Shown here: piece by piece, positions 10,375 to 20,224 of the stretch | Layout of the letters: every line of letters begins with the position of its first letter | Position numbering within the stretch: the first letter of the stretch is position 1 | NCBI GenBank assembly: GCA_013365365.1 | Contig: JABVXU010000032.1 | Location: 244,862 to 308,861, forward strand | Origin: Cruorifilaria tuberocauda | Lineage: Eukaryota > Nematoda > Chromadorea > Rhabditida > Onchocercidae | Direction of reading: 5' to 3' | Length of the DNA stretch: 64,000 bases | Notes under the pieces: generated by a model | Told to the model about the DNA's origin: nothing | The model's database searches: none | Seen by the model: the letters and a program-made list of their open reading frames with translations, nothing else | Position numbers and translations under genes: made by a program

Positions 10375-10971
10375 ATGTTTACAGGGGTCATTACAGATAT
10401 CGGAGATATAATTGGTTCTACTACTTGTTCTAATTCTGATCAAATTTTCTATATTAAGGCGCAAAATTTACTTCCCATACATGAGGGAGACTCAATAGCC
10501 TGTTCTGGTGTGTGTTTAACTGCTGTTGACATAATAAATGATACATTCATAGTTAGAGCCTCTCAAGAAACTATGAAAATTTCCAATCTAAACACATGGA
10601 AAATAGGAAAAAAAATAAACTTAGAGCAAGCAATGAGATTAAGTGATAGAATCGATGGTCACTTAGTCCAAGGTCATGTAGATGAAACAGTGCAAATTTT
10701 AGCAATTAATCAAAATTTTGGTTCCCATGAAATCAAGTTATTCTGCCCTAAAGAATTAATCAAATTTGTTGCAAAGAAGGGATCTGTGACGCTAGATGGA
10801 GTTTCCTTAACAGTAAACTCAATCACTAATCAAGAGTTTACAGTAAACATCATTCTCTATACATGGGAAAACACAACTTTTCAGTTTAATAAAGTAAATG
10901 ATCTTCTAAATTTAGAAGTTGATATAATTGCTCGTTATTTAGATAGACTGACACAGCATAAATATAACTAA
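10375..10971 (+). CDS. ribE: Riboflavin synthase alpha chain
   Basis: Dismutates two 6,7-dimethyl-8-ribityllumazine molecules to riboflavin, the last step of vitamin B2 synthesis. It has 198 residues with the hallmark MFTGVITDIG start and the internal duplication of the lumazine-binding domain: first copy about 1-90 (with the CSGVCLTA motif), second copy about 95-190 (HLVQGHVDETV, then DGVSLTVNS). The length and both active-site segments look intact. Riboflavin supply is a proposed contribution of Wolbachia to hosts. There is no clear ribosome-binding site before the ATG. Confidence 0.96.
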   Translation: MFTGVITDIGDIIGSTTCSNSDQIFYIKAQNLLPIHEGDSIACSGVCLTAVDIINDTFIVRASQETMKISNLNTWKIGKKINLEQAMRLSDRIDGHLVQGHVDETVQILAINQNFGSHEIKLFCPKELIKFVAKKGSVTLDGVSLTVNSITNQEFTVNIILYTWENTTFQFNKVNDLLNLEVDIIARYLDRLTQHKYN

Positions 10972-11013
10972 TTTTACAACTTCATTATATAATATTATAT
11001 TTAGGAACTACAG

Positions 11014-11613
11014 ATGTATAGTATGCTTTTTGACTGCATCATTATCTTCATTATTGTTATATGTGCAATAATCTCAGTAACTAGAGGCTTCATAAAAGAG
11101 CTATTTGCGTTAATGTTTTTGTGCTCATCTGTTTTTCTAACAGTTAACCATTACGATTTTTTCACTATAAATTACAGTAAATATTTTGATTCTGAAGCTA
11201 CTCAAAATATATTTTCTACAATTTCTGTGTTTGTTGTGCTTAATTTCATATTCATGTTAATGAATAACTGGCTGATGTATATATTATCACCTATAAGGTT
11301 AGGGTTAGTTGATAGAGTTACTGGAGTCTGTATTGGAATACTCAAAGGAATACTACTTTCTCATATGTTATTCCTAATCTTATACTTATACTGCTACGTA
11401 GCGCATGACAAAAAAGAGGAACTATCTAAAATAGAAGAAATATTACCTGATTGGATAACAGGCTCACACTCTTATCAGGTTTTATTTGTAACAATAGAAA
11501 ACATAGTTAATATATATGTACCAGAGTCGTTAATACTAAAAATTAAAGAAGTTGGGGAAGAAATGATTGATCAAGAAAAACCTTGTTGTAATAAAAATAA
11601 AAAAGGAAAGTAA
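11014..11613 (+). CDS. cvpA: CvpA family inner-membrane protein
   Basis: A 199-residue protein with about four membrane segments (roughly 5-27, 28-46, 62-84, 103-130) and the N-terminal DCIIIFIIVICAIISVTRGF pattern of the CvpA/colicin V production family, where Arg-Gly-Phe-Ile-Lys-Glu follows the first helix. The C-terminal 40 residues are polar and lysine-rich. The biochemical role of the family is unsettled; links to envelope integrity and biofilm have been proposed in other bacteria. It follows ribE after 42 bases on the same strand and may share its transcript. Confidence 0.8.
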   Translation: MYSMLFDCIIIFIIVICAIISVTRGFIKELFALMFLCSSVFLTVNHYDFFTINYSKYFDSEATQNIFSTISVFVVLNFIFMLMNNWLMYILSPIRLGLVDRVTGVCIGILKGILLSHMLFLILYLYCYVAHDKKEELSKIEEILPDWITGSHSYQVLFVTIENIVNIYVPESLILKIKEVGEEMIDQEKPCCNKNKKGK

Positions 11614-11738
11614 CAATTGGTCAATTTATTTAGCAGCAATCCTTTTAGGGCATAAATAACTTATATTGTTTAGTATTTTATTATGATCAAAGATAAAAAA
11701 CTTGTAACATATTAAAGATTGCAAGAACATTTCCAAAT

Positions 11739-12203
11739 ATGGAAGTCATTACAGAGAATAGAAAAGCTAGGTTTAAATATTTTATCTTGGAAGAATTTGA
11801 AGCAGGCATAGTTTTGTTAAGTAGTGAAGTTAAATCTTTAAGGGAAAGAAAAGCAAACGTTTCTGACGCTTACATTATTGAAAAAAATGGTGAAGTATGG
11901 TTGCATAACATGCATATTGCAGAATATAAATCTGCGACTCGGAAAAATCATAAGCCAAAAAGAGAACGTAAACTTCTTCTACATAAAAAAGAGATAAATA
12001 AATTAATCAGCCAGATTAAGACTTCTGGAACAACTGTCGTGCCACTTTCAATTTATTTTAATGATGAAGGATTAGCAAAAGCTAGGATTGCTATTGTGAA
12101 AGGGAAAAAACTCTATGATAAGAGATTAACCATAAAACAGAGAGAATGGAACCGAGAAAAAAGCAGGTTATCTAAAAATAATTTTAGCAAAATATGCCTT
12201 TAA
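11739..12203 (+). CDS. smpB: SsrA-binding protein SmpB
   Basis: Binds tmRNA and brings it to stalled ribosomes for trans-translation. The 154 residues form the OB-fold with the diagnostic [20 protein letters not shown] stretch (26-45), HNMHIAEY, and the basic C-terminal tail after [15 protein letters not shown] that enters the decoding channel. The tmRNA gene itself is not in the window. Its last ten bases overlap the start of lgt. Confidence 0.96.
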   Translation: MEVITENRKARFKYFILEEFEAGIVLLSSEVKSLRERKANVSDAYIIEKNGEVWLHNMHIAEYKSATRKNHKPKRERKLLLHKKEINKLISQIKTSGTTVVPLSIYFNDEGLAKARIAIVKGKKLYDKRLTIKQREWNREKSRLSKNNFSKICL

Positions 12204-12979
12204 GTCCAGTAATTTTTAAAATAGGCCCTGTTTCTATATATTGGTATTCTTTAGCATATGTTTTAGGTATAGTATTCACATACTGGTATTTGCATGAGCT
12301 AGACAACAAAAAGGTATTTACTAAGAACTTTTACGACTCATTACTAACATCTACTATTGTAGGCCTCATGCTTGGAGGTAGGCTTGGCTATGTGTTGATA
12401 TATGATTTATCTTATCATATAAGCAACCCCATCGAGATATTAAAAACCTGGCAAGGTGGCATGTCATTTCACGGTGGAGCTGTAGGAGTGCTTATTGCAG
12501 TAACAATTTCATGTAAAAGGCATAAAATGCCCATATTTTATACACTAGATCTAATTTCCTGCGGCGTCCCTGTAGGTTTATTTTTAGGTCGCATAGGCAA
12601 TCTCATAAATGGGGAGTTATTTGGCAGAGTTACAACAATACCGTGGGGAATTGCATTTTCAGAAAATAGTGATAATTTGCTTCGTCATCCAAGTCAACTT
12701 TATGAGGCATTTTTTGAGGGGCTACTGCTTTTCACAGCTATAAACCTACTATTTTTCTTGACTAAAATAAAAATATACCATGGTGCGTTAACAAGCATTG
12801 CAGTTATATGGTATGGAATAGCACGCTTCGTAGTCGAGTTTTTCCGAGAACCAGATTGTCAAATTGGCTACTTATGGTTTGGTTTAACTATGGGACAGTT
12901 ACTGTCTGTACCCATGATCTTATTAGGGACAACTTTATTTTTGAGTGCATTAAATCTGAAGTTCAATTCAAATAGTTAG
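12194..12979 (+). CDS. lgt: Prolipoprotein diacylglyceryl transferase
   Basis: Attaches diacylglycerol to the lipobox cysteine of prolipoproteins at the inner membrane, the first step of lipoprotein maturation. It has 261 residues and about seven membrane segments. Signature motifs are [12 protein letters not shown], the Lgt signature [14 protein letters not shown], and HPSQLYEA. Its ATG lies inside smpB, with a ten-base overlap, pointing to translational coupling. A likely substrate in this window is the BamE-like lipoprotein at 46781-47119. Confidence 0.96.
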   Translation: MPLSPVIFKIGPVSIYWYSLAYVLGIVFTYWYLHELDNKKVFTKNFYDSLLTSTIVGLMLGGRLGYVLIYDLSYHISNPIEILKTWQGGMSFHGGAVGVLIAVTISCKRHKMPIFYTLDLISCGVPVGLFLGRIGNLINGELFGRVTTIPWGIAFSENSDNLLRHPSQLYEAFFEGLLLFTAINLLFFLTKIKIYHGALTSIAVIWYGIARFVVEFFREPDCQIGYLWFGLTMGQLLSVPMILLGTTLFLSALNLKFNSNS

Positions 12980-13705
12980 AAAAGGTAATTTTTAATCCAA
13001 AAGAAATGTTACTAATACGAAGTTGTATCTTGCTTTAAAAAAAAGTATTACTAAACCAATAATAATCTCTAATAATTATAAAGATAATAAATTTTCTGAG
13101 AGACTCATATAAAACTTTCATGTATAAAGGAATAAGAAAATATTTTAGTTAGCTATAGAAATCAGCCTTGGCTTGATCAGTTATACAAACTATATTCATA
13201 AAATAAACTATGCCTGCTTTTAGTATGTCTGTCATTGGACAGTGCAAAACAAAGTAAGGTTCGATGAAGCCAAACGAACAAAATTCTAATATAGAATGAA
13301 TTGGCGGTAGACTAATAATCAAAAAGTTAGGACTAGAGTTAGTCCAAATGTAAAAAACAAAAGTACGAGAGTAGAAATTTATGTTATGGTTTATGCTACA
13401 TGGCTAATACAAAAGTTAAGCTATTAAAATGAAACCTAGAATTCTAAGTAAAATTTATAAAAATATGAAGCATACATAGCACAAAACTAAACACAAGAAA
13501 CAAATTGCGCAATAAATTTATTATTTCACTTGCACAGATTGAAGATAATGAATACTTATTAGTTATAATAAAGGTCATTTGCAAAATTTATCAAGTGATT
13601 TCACCTATTTCTGATTATATTTAGTGTGCTGTTAAATTATCATGTGAGAGATTTATTTACTTTTAATACACTTATTAATAACTTCAATATCTCAAATTAC
13701 TGTAT
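12980..13705. other. Intergenic region, nothing recognised
   Basis: About 725 bases between lgt and nuoD. No open frame with protein-like sequence, no clear repeat or hairpin. The nuoD promoter presumably lies near the right end. Confidence 0.55.
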
Positions 13706-14878
13706 ATGCCTGATTTAAAGACAATGATGTTAAATTTTGGACCTCAACACCCAGCTGCACACGGAGTTCTACGTCTTGTTTTAGAAATGGATGGTGAAGT
13801 GATCGAAAGAGCTGATCCACATATTGGTCTTTTACACCGTGGTACTGAAAAATTAATAGAACACAAAACATACCTTCAAGCCTTGCCTTATTTCGATCGT
13901 CTTGATTACGTATCACCAATGTCACAAGAACATGCATATTCTCTATGCGTAGAGAAATTACTACAATGTAAAATTCCAATCAGAGCAAAATATTTACGTG
14001 TTCTGTTTTGCGAATTGACAAGAATACTTAACCATCTACTCAATATTTCCTCTCAAGCACTTGACGTTGGTGCAATAACTCCTCTTTTATGGCTTTTTGA
14101 GGAAAGAGAAAAGATACTTGAATTTTATGAAAGAGCTTCAGGTGCAAGATTTCATGCAGCTTATATCAGACCAGGTGGAGTTGCAGCAGACGTTCCAGAT
14201 GGCCTGATTGAGGATATTGCAAAGTTCATAGAGCAATTTCCAAAGTATATAGATGATGTTGATGAGCTCTTAACAGAAAATAGAATATGGAAACAACGTA
14301 CTGTAGGAATCAGTGAAATGTCAACCAAACAGGTTCTTGACTGGGGCTTTAGCGGTCCAATGTTACGTGCCTCTGGACTTGCTTGGGATTTGAGAAAAAG
14401 CCAGCCATATGAGATATATGATCAATTAGATTTTGACATACCTGTTGGGCAAAACGGTGACTGTTATGACCGTTATCTAGTAAGGATGGAAGAGATTAGG
14501 CAGTCTATTGGCTTGGTAAAGCAGTGTATAGAAAGAATGCCTAATGGTCCAGTAAAAACTGAAGATAGAAAAATTTCTCCACCACCAAGAGCAGAGATGA
14601 AAAAGTCTATGGAAGCTCTCATCCACCATTTTAAGCTTTATTCAGAGGGTTACCATGTACCAGAAGGTGAGGCTTATGCAGCTGTTGAAGCACCAAAAGG
14701 TGAATTTGGAGTATATATAGTTTCAAATGGTACCAATAAACCATATAGGTGCCGAATAAGAGCACCTGGCTTTGCACATTTACAAGCCTTAAGCTTTATG
14801 GCAAAGGGGCATATGCTTTCTGATGTTGCAGCAATCATTGGTTCACTAGATATAGTTTTTGGTGAAATCGATAGGTAG
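13706..14878 (+). CDS. nuoD: NADH-quinone oxidoreductase subunit D
   Basis: The 49-kDa-type subunit of complex I, in the peripheral arm at the quinone-binding site. The 390 residues are highly conserved: [16 protein letters not shown] near the N-terminus (quinone-site His), [28 protein letters not shown], and the C-terminus ending in DIVFGEIDR. This is the best-conserved protein in the window and shows no lesion. It stands alone here; nuoI and nuoF are also in the window but more than 15 kb away, so the operon is dispersed, as is usual in this family. Confidence 0.98.
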   Translation: MPDLKTMMLNFGPQHPAAHGVLRLVLEMDGEVIERADPHIGLLHRGTEKLIEHKTYLQALPYFDRLDYVSPMSQEHAYSLCVEKLLQCKIPIRAKYLRVLFCELTRILNHLLNISSQALDVGAITPLLWLFEEREKILEFYERASGARFHAAYIRPGGVAADVPDGLIEDIAKFIEQFPKYIDDVDELLTENRIWKQRTVGISEMSTKQVLDWGFSGPMLRASGLAWDLRKSQPYEIYDQLDFDIPVGQNGDCYDRYLVRMEEIRQSIGLVKQCIERMPNGPVKTEDRKISPPPRAEMKKSMEALIHHFKLYSEGYHVPEGEAYAAVEAPKGEFGVYIVSNGTNKPYRCRIRAPGFAHLQALSFMAKGHMLSDVAAIIGSLDIVFGEIDR

Positions 14879-14969
14879 TTTTAGTTGTAGTCACTAAAGA
14901 TAGGCAGATCTTTTACATCAACTTTATAGCTTTGTTGTTTTGTATTACTTTACTAACAGGTAGAAAACT

Positions 14970-14989
14970 GCACTGATTTTTATCAGTGC
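14970..14989. terminator. Perfect hairpin between convergent nuoD and virB9, putative bidirectional terminator
   Basis: GCACTGAT (14970-14977), loop TTTT, ATCAGTGC (14982-14989): an eight-base perfect stem about 90 bases after nuoD and 40 bases after the virB9-like stop. The position between converging genes supports a terminator for both. No strong T-tract follows. Confidence 0.55.
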
Positions 14990-15029
14990 TATAGCCTTTG
15001 AATTGCAGTTTATGTAACTACTCTAATTC

Positions 15030-15836
15030 TTAAAAAGGTATGCCTTCATTAAATATGCAAACTGTGCTTGACCCGTTTCTTAAAGTAAATACAGAGCCTA
15101 CTCTTTCAATTATAAGATAATCATTAACTGTACGAAAGTTCACCAAAGATTCATACCCTGCAGAATCAACTATAAAGATAGCTGGGAAATTAGAACTTAT
15201 CTTATTAAACTGGAGATATGTGAATTTCCCATCATCAAAGACTTTATTTGGTACTATTGACTCACTACCCTTAATATGTGAGATAAAATAATCAAAATTT
15301 AAGCCTTTTTTTACAACTTCAATATCATTCATATCAGGAATAGCAACAGAACTAGCTTGCTCAAGGATATCACCATTATTGGTCGCATAGACTTCATCAT
15401 TATTAAATAGCGGATAAAGAAACCTCACTTCATACGCTAATCTTGGATCATCCAACCCAGTTGCTTCCTCGGCATGAAATTCAAAGTAATAAACTCTTTT
15501 ATTAGTAATAATGGTCGCATTAGTATCAGCTATATCATCTATAGGCTTAATGAATAACCTGTTATCCTGAGGAACAATCTGCCAACCAGTTGGATCTCCC
15601 ATTGAAAGATTATATATTACTTCACCTTGCTCAAACAATATACTGGACTGATAACCATAGAAACCTGTATATTTATGTATAGCCTGTGGGTTATAATTTA
15701 TTACTTTTATGTGATTGTTTGCAGCTATCGAACGTGGTTCCTGCTTTGCAAGTAGGTCACCACTACAAAAAAGTAGTAGCACTGTTAAAAATAAACTAAC
15801 CATAATATCTATGCATGCAACCATTATTTTATTCAT
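15030..15836 (-). CDS. virB9: VirB9/TrbG-like type IV secretion protein (stand-alone paralogue)
   Basis: A 268-residue protein with an N-terminal hydrophobic signal (about 12-27, followed by a likely cleavage region near 30) and a VirB9/CagX/TrbG beta domain: the N-terminal half contains YNLSMGDPTGWQIVPQDNRL and KRVYYFEFHAEEA, the C-terminal half FDDGKFTYLQFNK, FPAIFIVDSAGYE and VSFRT-like VNFRTVNDYLIIERV. VirB9 forms the outer-membrane core complex with VirB7 and VirB10. Here no other vir gene is adjacent, matching the second virB9 copy that Anaplasmataceae keep outside their main virB8-virD4 operon. Whether it replaces or supplements the operon copy cannot be seen from this window. Confidence 0.85.
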   Translation of the reverse strand: MNKIMVACIDIMVSLFLTVLLLFCSGDLLAKQEPRSIAANNHIKVINYNPQAIHKYTGFYGYQSSILFEQGEVIYNLSMGDPTGWQIVPQDNRLFIKPIDDIADTNATIITNKRVYYFEFHAEEATGLDDPRLAYEVRFLYPLFNNDEVYATNNGDILEQASSVAIPDMNDIEVVKKGLNFDYFISHIKGSESIVPNKVFDDGKFTYLQFNKISSNFPAIFIVDSAGYESLVNFRTVNDYLIIERVGSVFTLRNGSSTVCIFNEGIPF

Positions 15837-18233
15837 TAAGTAAACTTAACTGCACTGTCAAGGTATATTATCTTACATGGCATTTTATGCCATTCTAATC
15901 AAATTGCATAACCTACTCTCTTTCAAGCTTGCAGATTAGAGTCTTATATATTTTGATAGTGCAGGATTAAATTCTGCATATTCTTTGCTTTTTAGATTAT
16001 ATTATATAATACTAGCTTATATACATGCTTATCTACTAAAGGCATGAATAAAATCAGAATTTTTAGTATACTTGCACTCTTACTTTATTTTTTCCTCATT
16101 AAATTTAATTACTAACAATGTAGTGTTTTACTTGAACATATGTGCTCAGATTTGGTATATTATTTTATCTATTCTATAGAATGAACTTGACTAGTTTTTC
16201 TTATCCTAATTCTCTGCTCTTGGTAGAGTAATATCATTCTCAAGTTGTTCTTAAACCAATACCGTTTCTTTATTATTACCATGTATGGAAGTAATATTAG
16301 TTACTCTAGTTATAGATCAGAAGACAATACCAATAAAATCACTGCAAAATTTCACAACTTTAATCTACTATTAAAGCAACCTTAGAAAAAAACTATAAAC
16401 TTTCTCATTATTTTGCAGCTATTATTAGCTTCATTAGTACCTATCAAATTTTAGGTGTACCAGCTAGCTGTTTTATATAAGTAAAGAACCATTACGAAGG
16501 TATGCAATGATTATATTCAAAAGAATGATTTACTTGATTATTATACTGACAAAAAATTAATCCACTGTACTTACTGAATACTGAGAATAATAATATGATA
16601 TATCTCATAGAACAATATTCAGCTTTACGCTAAGTTAACTTTAACTAAGATAAACGTGCTAATTGAACTAGATGTACTCTATATCTCTCCTAGCTTTACT
16701 ATGTAATGTTCGTTAACTAAAGGTACATTGAGTTTAGCTCTTCCCGGCATTAGTCTCTGAACTTTATTGCGTAACATAGCATTTTTCGATTATATCATAT
16801 ATAATTTTGCTCTTTCTTATCATTGAAACATTTAGTTCATATTGATGATGATTAACTTGCATGAACCACAGCAAGCCTAGTAGATACTAGGACCTATTAA
16901 ATCAATTCTTGTATTAGAGAAATTACCTTATTTTCTAGCACAACAGGTTACCTAGGTATCTCTTCAATAAGTTACTAATCTAGTATCAATGTCTTTCATA
17001 TTTCTTAAATTTTTTGTTGCCTTCTCTTTTCAGCTTAATAGTCTTCTAACCAAGAATGAAAAACCTTACTTTATTTAACCATCGATTTTTTCTTCTCCTT
17101 ATTTTTTCAGATAGCTTTTTAAAACAAAGCATCTTTTGCAAGTACTTTACTTTTCATCTTATTTAAGGATCCTCATTTTCAATCATACTCCTTTACTCTT
17201 CTAGAAGATTAGTAATGCTATCACCGCTTTTAGAGCTAATACTAGCAGGTTTGCTTTTAAAATTTCAAACATATGCAAAACAGAATTTCTCAGTACAGAC
17301 CTAGGAGCAATCTTACTCATTCCATCACTTTTTTCTTATTTATAATCTTAAACCTATTTTACTGGAACAATCTGAACTTCTGGTTTTATCTTGTTAATAT
17401 GACCTATTATAGCAAGATAGGCTAATAGAATTGTTTAAAAAGCGACAAATTTTCGTAATTTTGAATTAAAAACATCTACAATATAACTTAAGCTATTAAA
17501 GTTTATTATTACTATAGTAATATAAGCTGGAAGTTAAAGCTAAGCGTACCATAACTACCGAAAAGTGTTATGAGTATTTCTCTGTATATACTTAAGTCTT
17601 AGGAAGATAACTAATAATACTACCACTTAGTTATATTGGGATCTGCTTAATTTGAAAATGTACTTTAAAGTATCTCAGTTAGACTTCCTCACCTATTACT
17701 TACTAATTATACATTTATTTTACACTATCAAACCAAGCTTTCAAGACTTGTATTAAAGTAGACTTGAGTACACTTCATTAACCTCTATTTATGTATTTAC
17801 CATTATTTAAATTAAATACACGTCATAGATTATTAGGTTATCGTATTTAACAGCTCTACTGTTACAAACTAGATAGTGAATCTTCTTAATTGAATCATCA
17901 ATTAACTTTATCACAATACCCTACGAGTAATACAATTAAAGTGACATACAATATCTTGTATCTAGTACAATATTGTGCCAAGCTAGAGTAGTAGGAATAG
18001 AACGAGAAGAGATATAATAAAATGCTAATCCGGTAGGAACATAAGGATAAATAAGTTAAGGTTCCTGAAATGACACAGAAAAATTCTAGTATCAAACTGT
18101 ATTTTATCAGTATCTTATTGAAAATACAGCTATGATCCATGCCAGGAAAAGTTAATCAGCGTATAAAACATACATCATAGAAAATTTTATCCTTTTACTT
18201 TCTGTTATTATACATATAATAACTAAATAATGA
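15837..18233. other. 2.4-kb intergenic region, no gene recognised
   Basis: Between the virB9-like gene and the initiator tRNA. All frames are short. A 36-codon minus-strand run ending near 16679 looks slightly protein-like, but it is too short to call. No repeats or strong hairpins seen. Confidence 0.6.
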
Positions 18234-18250
18234 CGCGGGGTGGAGCAGCT

Positions 18251-18282
<32 letters not shown>

Positions 18283-18307
18283 GTAGGTTCAAATCCTACC
18301 TCCGCAA
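18234..18307 (+). tRNA. Initiator tRNA-fMet (CAT)
   Basis: Starts CGCGGGG and ends CTCCGCA-A, giving the C1/A72 mismatch diagnostic of bacterial initiator tRNAs. The anticodon loop is CTCATAA within a GGCTC...-type stem (CAGG/CCTG), and the T arm is GTAGG-TTCAAAT-CCTAC. The genome follows with CCT, so the terminal A of CCA must be added after transcription. Confidence 0.96.
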
Positions 18308-18697
18308 CCTTATATTTATGTTATAAAGATCATTGTGTCTACTCAATTAATCTAACTTTTCTGCAATAGAGAATTAAAATCTGCAGTTGTTATTTTTATA
18401 TAATATTTGAAATAGCATAGTGATTTTAAGATATAGTAATACAGTCAGCACTAACTACGATCTTTTTCAACAAGATATATCAATAAATCATAACTAAAAA
18501 AGTAAATAATTATGTTATACTCACAATTTTACCCTTCTTCTCAAAAAAAGGGGTAAGGCAATTTTAGATAAGATGTTTCTATTACTCTATATTATTAAGC
18601 TGTACAGATTTTCAAAAATAGCGCGTTATAGTTAATCTTTCACATTTTCTAGTGAGAGTCATTATTAAATCACAGCGCTCATACAATGTGTCCATGT
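18308..18697. other. Intergenic region with a weak hairpin
   Basis: About 390 bases between the initiator tRNA and the 3' end of pdxH. TTACCC (18529-18534) and GGGTAA (18551-18556) form a six-base stem with a loop rich in A on the plus strand; it could terminate pdxH read-through but is 140 bases from its stop. No gene seen. Confidence 0.45.
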
Positions 18698-19291
18698 TTA
18701 AGGATATAGTTGTTCTATTTTCCAATTGTTGCCTGTGATAAGAGTATACCTAAACCTAGTATGCCTCCTATACTTACCTTCTTGCCAAAATTCAATTATT
18801 TTTGGAGTCACATAGAACCCTACCCAAAAAATAGGACAAGGAACTTGTACATTATTAAATTCTTTCTCCTTCACTTCAATAGCTTGTTTAAAGTCTTGCC
18901 AATTTTTCAAAACACTCGATTGTTTTGAGCACCATGCACTAATCTGACTATCACGCGCTCTGGAAGAAAAATATTTATCAGATTGCTTGCTATCTAAAAG
19001 CTTAGCATCTCCTTCAATCCTGACCTGTCTAGAAAATTCCATCCAGTAAAATGCTAATGCAGCCTTAGGATTCTCTGTCAATTCTTCTCCCTTTCTGCTA
19101 TTTACATTAGTAAAGAATACAAAGCCTTTTTTGCCATACTCCTTTAGCAATACCACTCTTGCAGATGGAACACAGTCTTTACTGCAAGTTGCGAGAGTCA
19201 TTGCAGTTGGCTCTTTACATGAAGAATTAAGTACTGCTTGATACCACTTCGTAAACAAGTTAATTGGATCTTTCTCAGGTAGGAATGTCAT
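18698..19291 (-). CDS. pdxH: Pyridoxamine/pyridoxine 5'-phosphate oxidase
   Basis: FMN-dependent oxidase producing pyridoxal 5'-phosphate from PNP or PMP. The 197 residues show the FMN/PLP-binding segments SARVVLLKEYG and FFTNVNSRKGEEL, FYWMEFSRQVRIEG, and the C-terminal substrate-binding region EFWQEGKYRRHTRFRY ending WKIEQLYP. The usual RLHDR of the last motif is RRHTR here: the Arg and His contacts are kept but the neighbouring Asp is replaced. pdxJ, the other gene of the pathway, is not in the window. Confidence 0.94.
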   Translation of the reverse strand: MTFLPEKDPINLFTKWYQAVLNSSCKEPTAMTLATCSKDCVPSARVVLLKEYGKKGFVFFTNVNSRKGEELTENPKAALAFYWMEFSRQVRIEGDAKLLDSKQSDKYFSSRARDSQISAWCSKQSSVLKNWQDFKQAIEVKEKEFNNVQVPCPIFWVGFYVTPKIIEFWQEGKYRRHTRFRYTLITGNNWKIEQLYP

Positions 19292-19958
19292 ATCTAAAAA
19301 TGAAACTTAGCCCTGGAATACTTACAAAAATAAGAACTATAGCTATCTTAGCTTATAAGTGTTATATTGTTAATACTCTTCGTAAGATTTTTGAAACTCA
19401 TCATATATATGAAACTCTAAACAACATATAGATCAATGTGCTACATATTCCTTACATTAAATTTTTAGCAGTAATTGTATTGTTTACTGTGTCTTTTTAC
19501 TTATTGCAAATCTTTCACATACTTTTTATACTTAACCCTGCTAGCCTAAGTTGTGATATAATAACTACCCGAATCTTCTTAGATTATTAAAAATGACTGA
19601 AGTATTTCCGAAAAATAAAAATGCCACATGATCATGTTTGCTCTTCATTTGACTATCTTCAGTATATATGAGACTTCCAACATACCAAATTATATACTTA
19701 CCTCTAACCTTAATACTTCTTATGCATCTGTCCAGCATATTATCAACATCTTTTTTGACTTTATACACGCTGCTTCAATTATTAACCAGGTTTATCTGCT
19801 TGCTTTTTGTCTCACTAAGCAAAAAGTTATAGACTATTTCTACCTTTACAAGGCTAGAATAACATCTCCATCAAAACTTGAGTTTATATTAGTAACTTCA
19901 TCGTTAAAACTTACCAAACATACCTAGGAATTCTACAGAGTTTTTTACCATAAATAAA
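19292..19958. other. Intergenic region, nothing recognised
   Basis: About 670 bases between the 5' end of pdxH and the small basic ORF. Overlapping short frames near 19565-19927 on both strands lack protein-like sequence. It should hold the pdxH promoter, which I cannot point to. Confidence 0.5.
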
Positions 19959-20084
19959 TTATGAAAGGGATCTACTTTGTCTAACCTGTCTTTGCTTTTT
20001 TCTTCTCATAATATTCTGCTTTAAAGCTCTCGCTAATCTTCTTTTCCTTTCTTCTTTATCCTTATTCTTCTTTATGTTATCCAT
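19959..20084 (-). CDS. Small basic protein, 41 residues (conserved-looking, function unknown)
   Basis: The minus strand reads from ATG 20084-20082 to TAA 19961-19959 without interruption. The product is extremely basic: after an acidic-basic N-terminus (MDNIKKNKDKEE) comes RKRRLARALKQNIMRRKKQR, a pattern (RLA.AL..N..RRK.Q) that I recall from short uncharacterised alphaproteobacterial proteins. Such an amphipathic Arg/Lys helix would suit RNA or ribosome binding, but this is inference. Surrounding DNA is noncoding and AT-rich, whereas this run avoids stops and keeps a clear amino acid bias, so I think it is a gene. No ribosome-binding site is visible. It diverges from tRNA-Thr, whose first base is 13 bases away. 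Confidence 0.6.
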   Translation of the reverse strand: MDNIKKNKDKEERKRRLARALKQNIMRRKKQRQVRQSRSLS

Positions 20085-20097
20085 ATATATAAACTAT

Positions 20098-20170
20098 GCC
20101 GTTATAGCTCAGATGGTAGAGCACGTCATTGGTAATGACGGAGCCCCAAGTTCGAGTCTTGGTAGCGGCA
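20098..20170 (+). tRNA. tRNA-Thr (GGT)
   Basis: The acceptor GCCGTTA pairs with TAGCGGC; the D arm is GCTCAGATGGTAGAGC; the anticodon stem CGTCA/TGACG encloses TTGGTAA, anticodon GGT; the T arm is CCAAG-TTCGAGT-CTTGG; discriminator A at 20170. CCA is not encoded (CAC follows). Confidence 0.95.
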
Positions 20171-20224
20171 CACTTACTATATCTGTAGTGCTGCATACCT
20201 TATCAGAAAAGACTTATGAGAAAG

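Noticed and set aside
12980..13705. Possible missing nuoC upstream of nuoD
   Set aside because: No frame in the gap shows nuoC-like sequence; nuo genes are dispersed in this family.
16679..16790. 36-codon protein-like minus-strand run (LRNKVQRLMPGRAKLN)
   Set aside because: Too short, no start or wider context; chance cannot be excluded, so not called.
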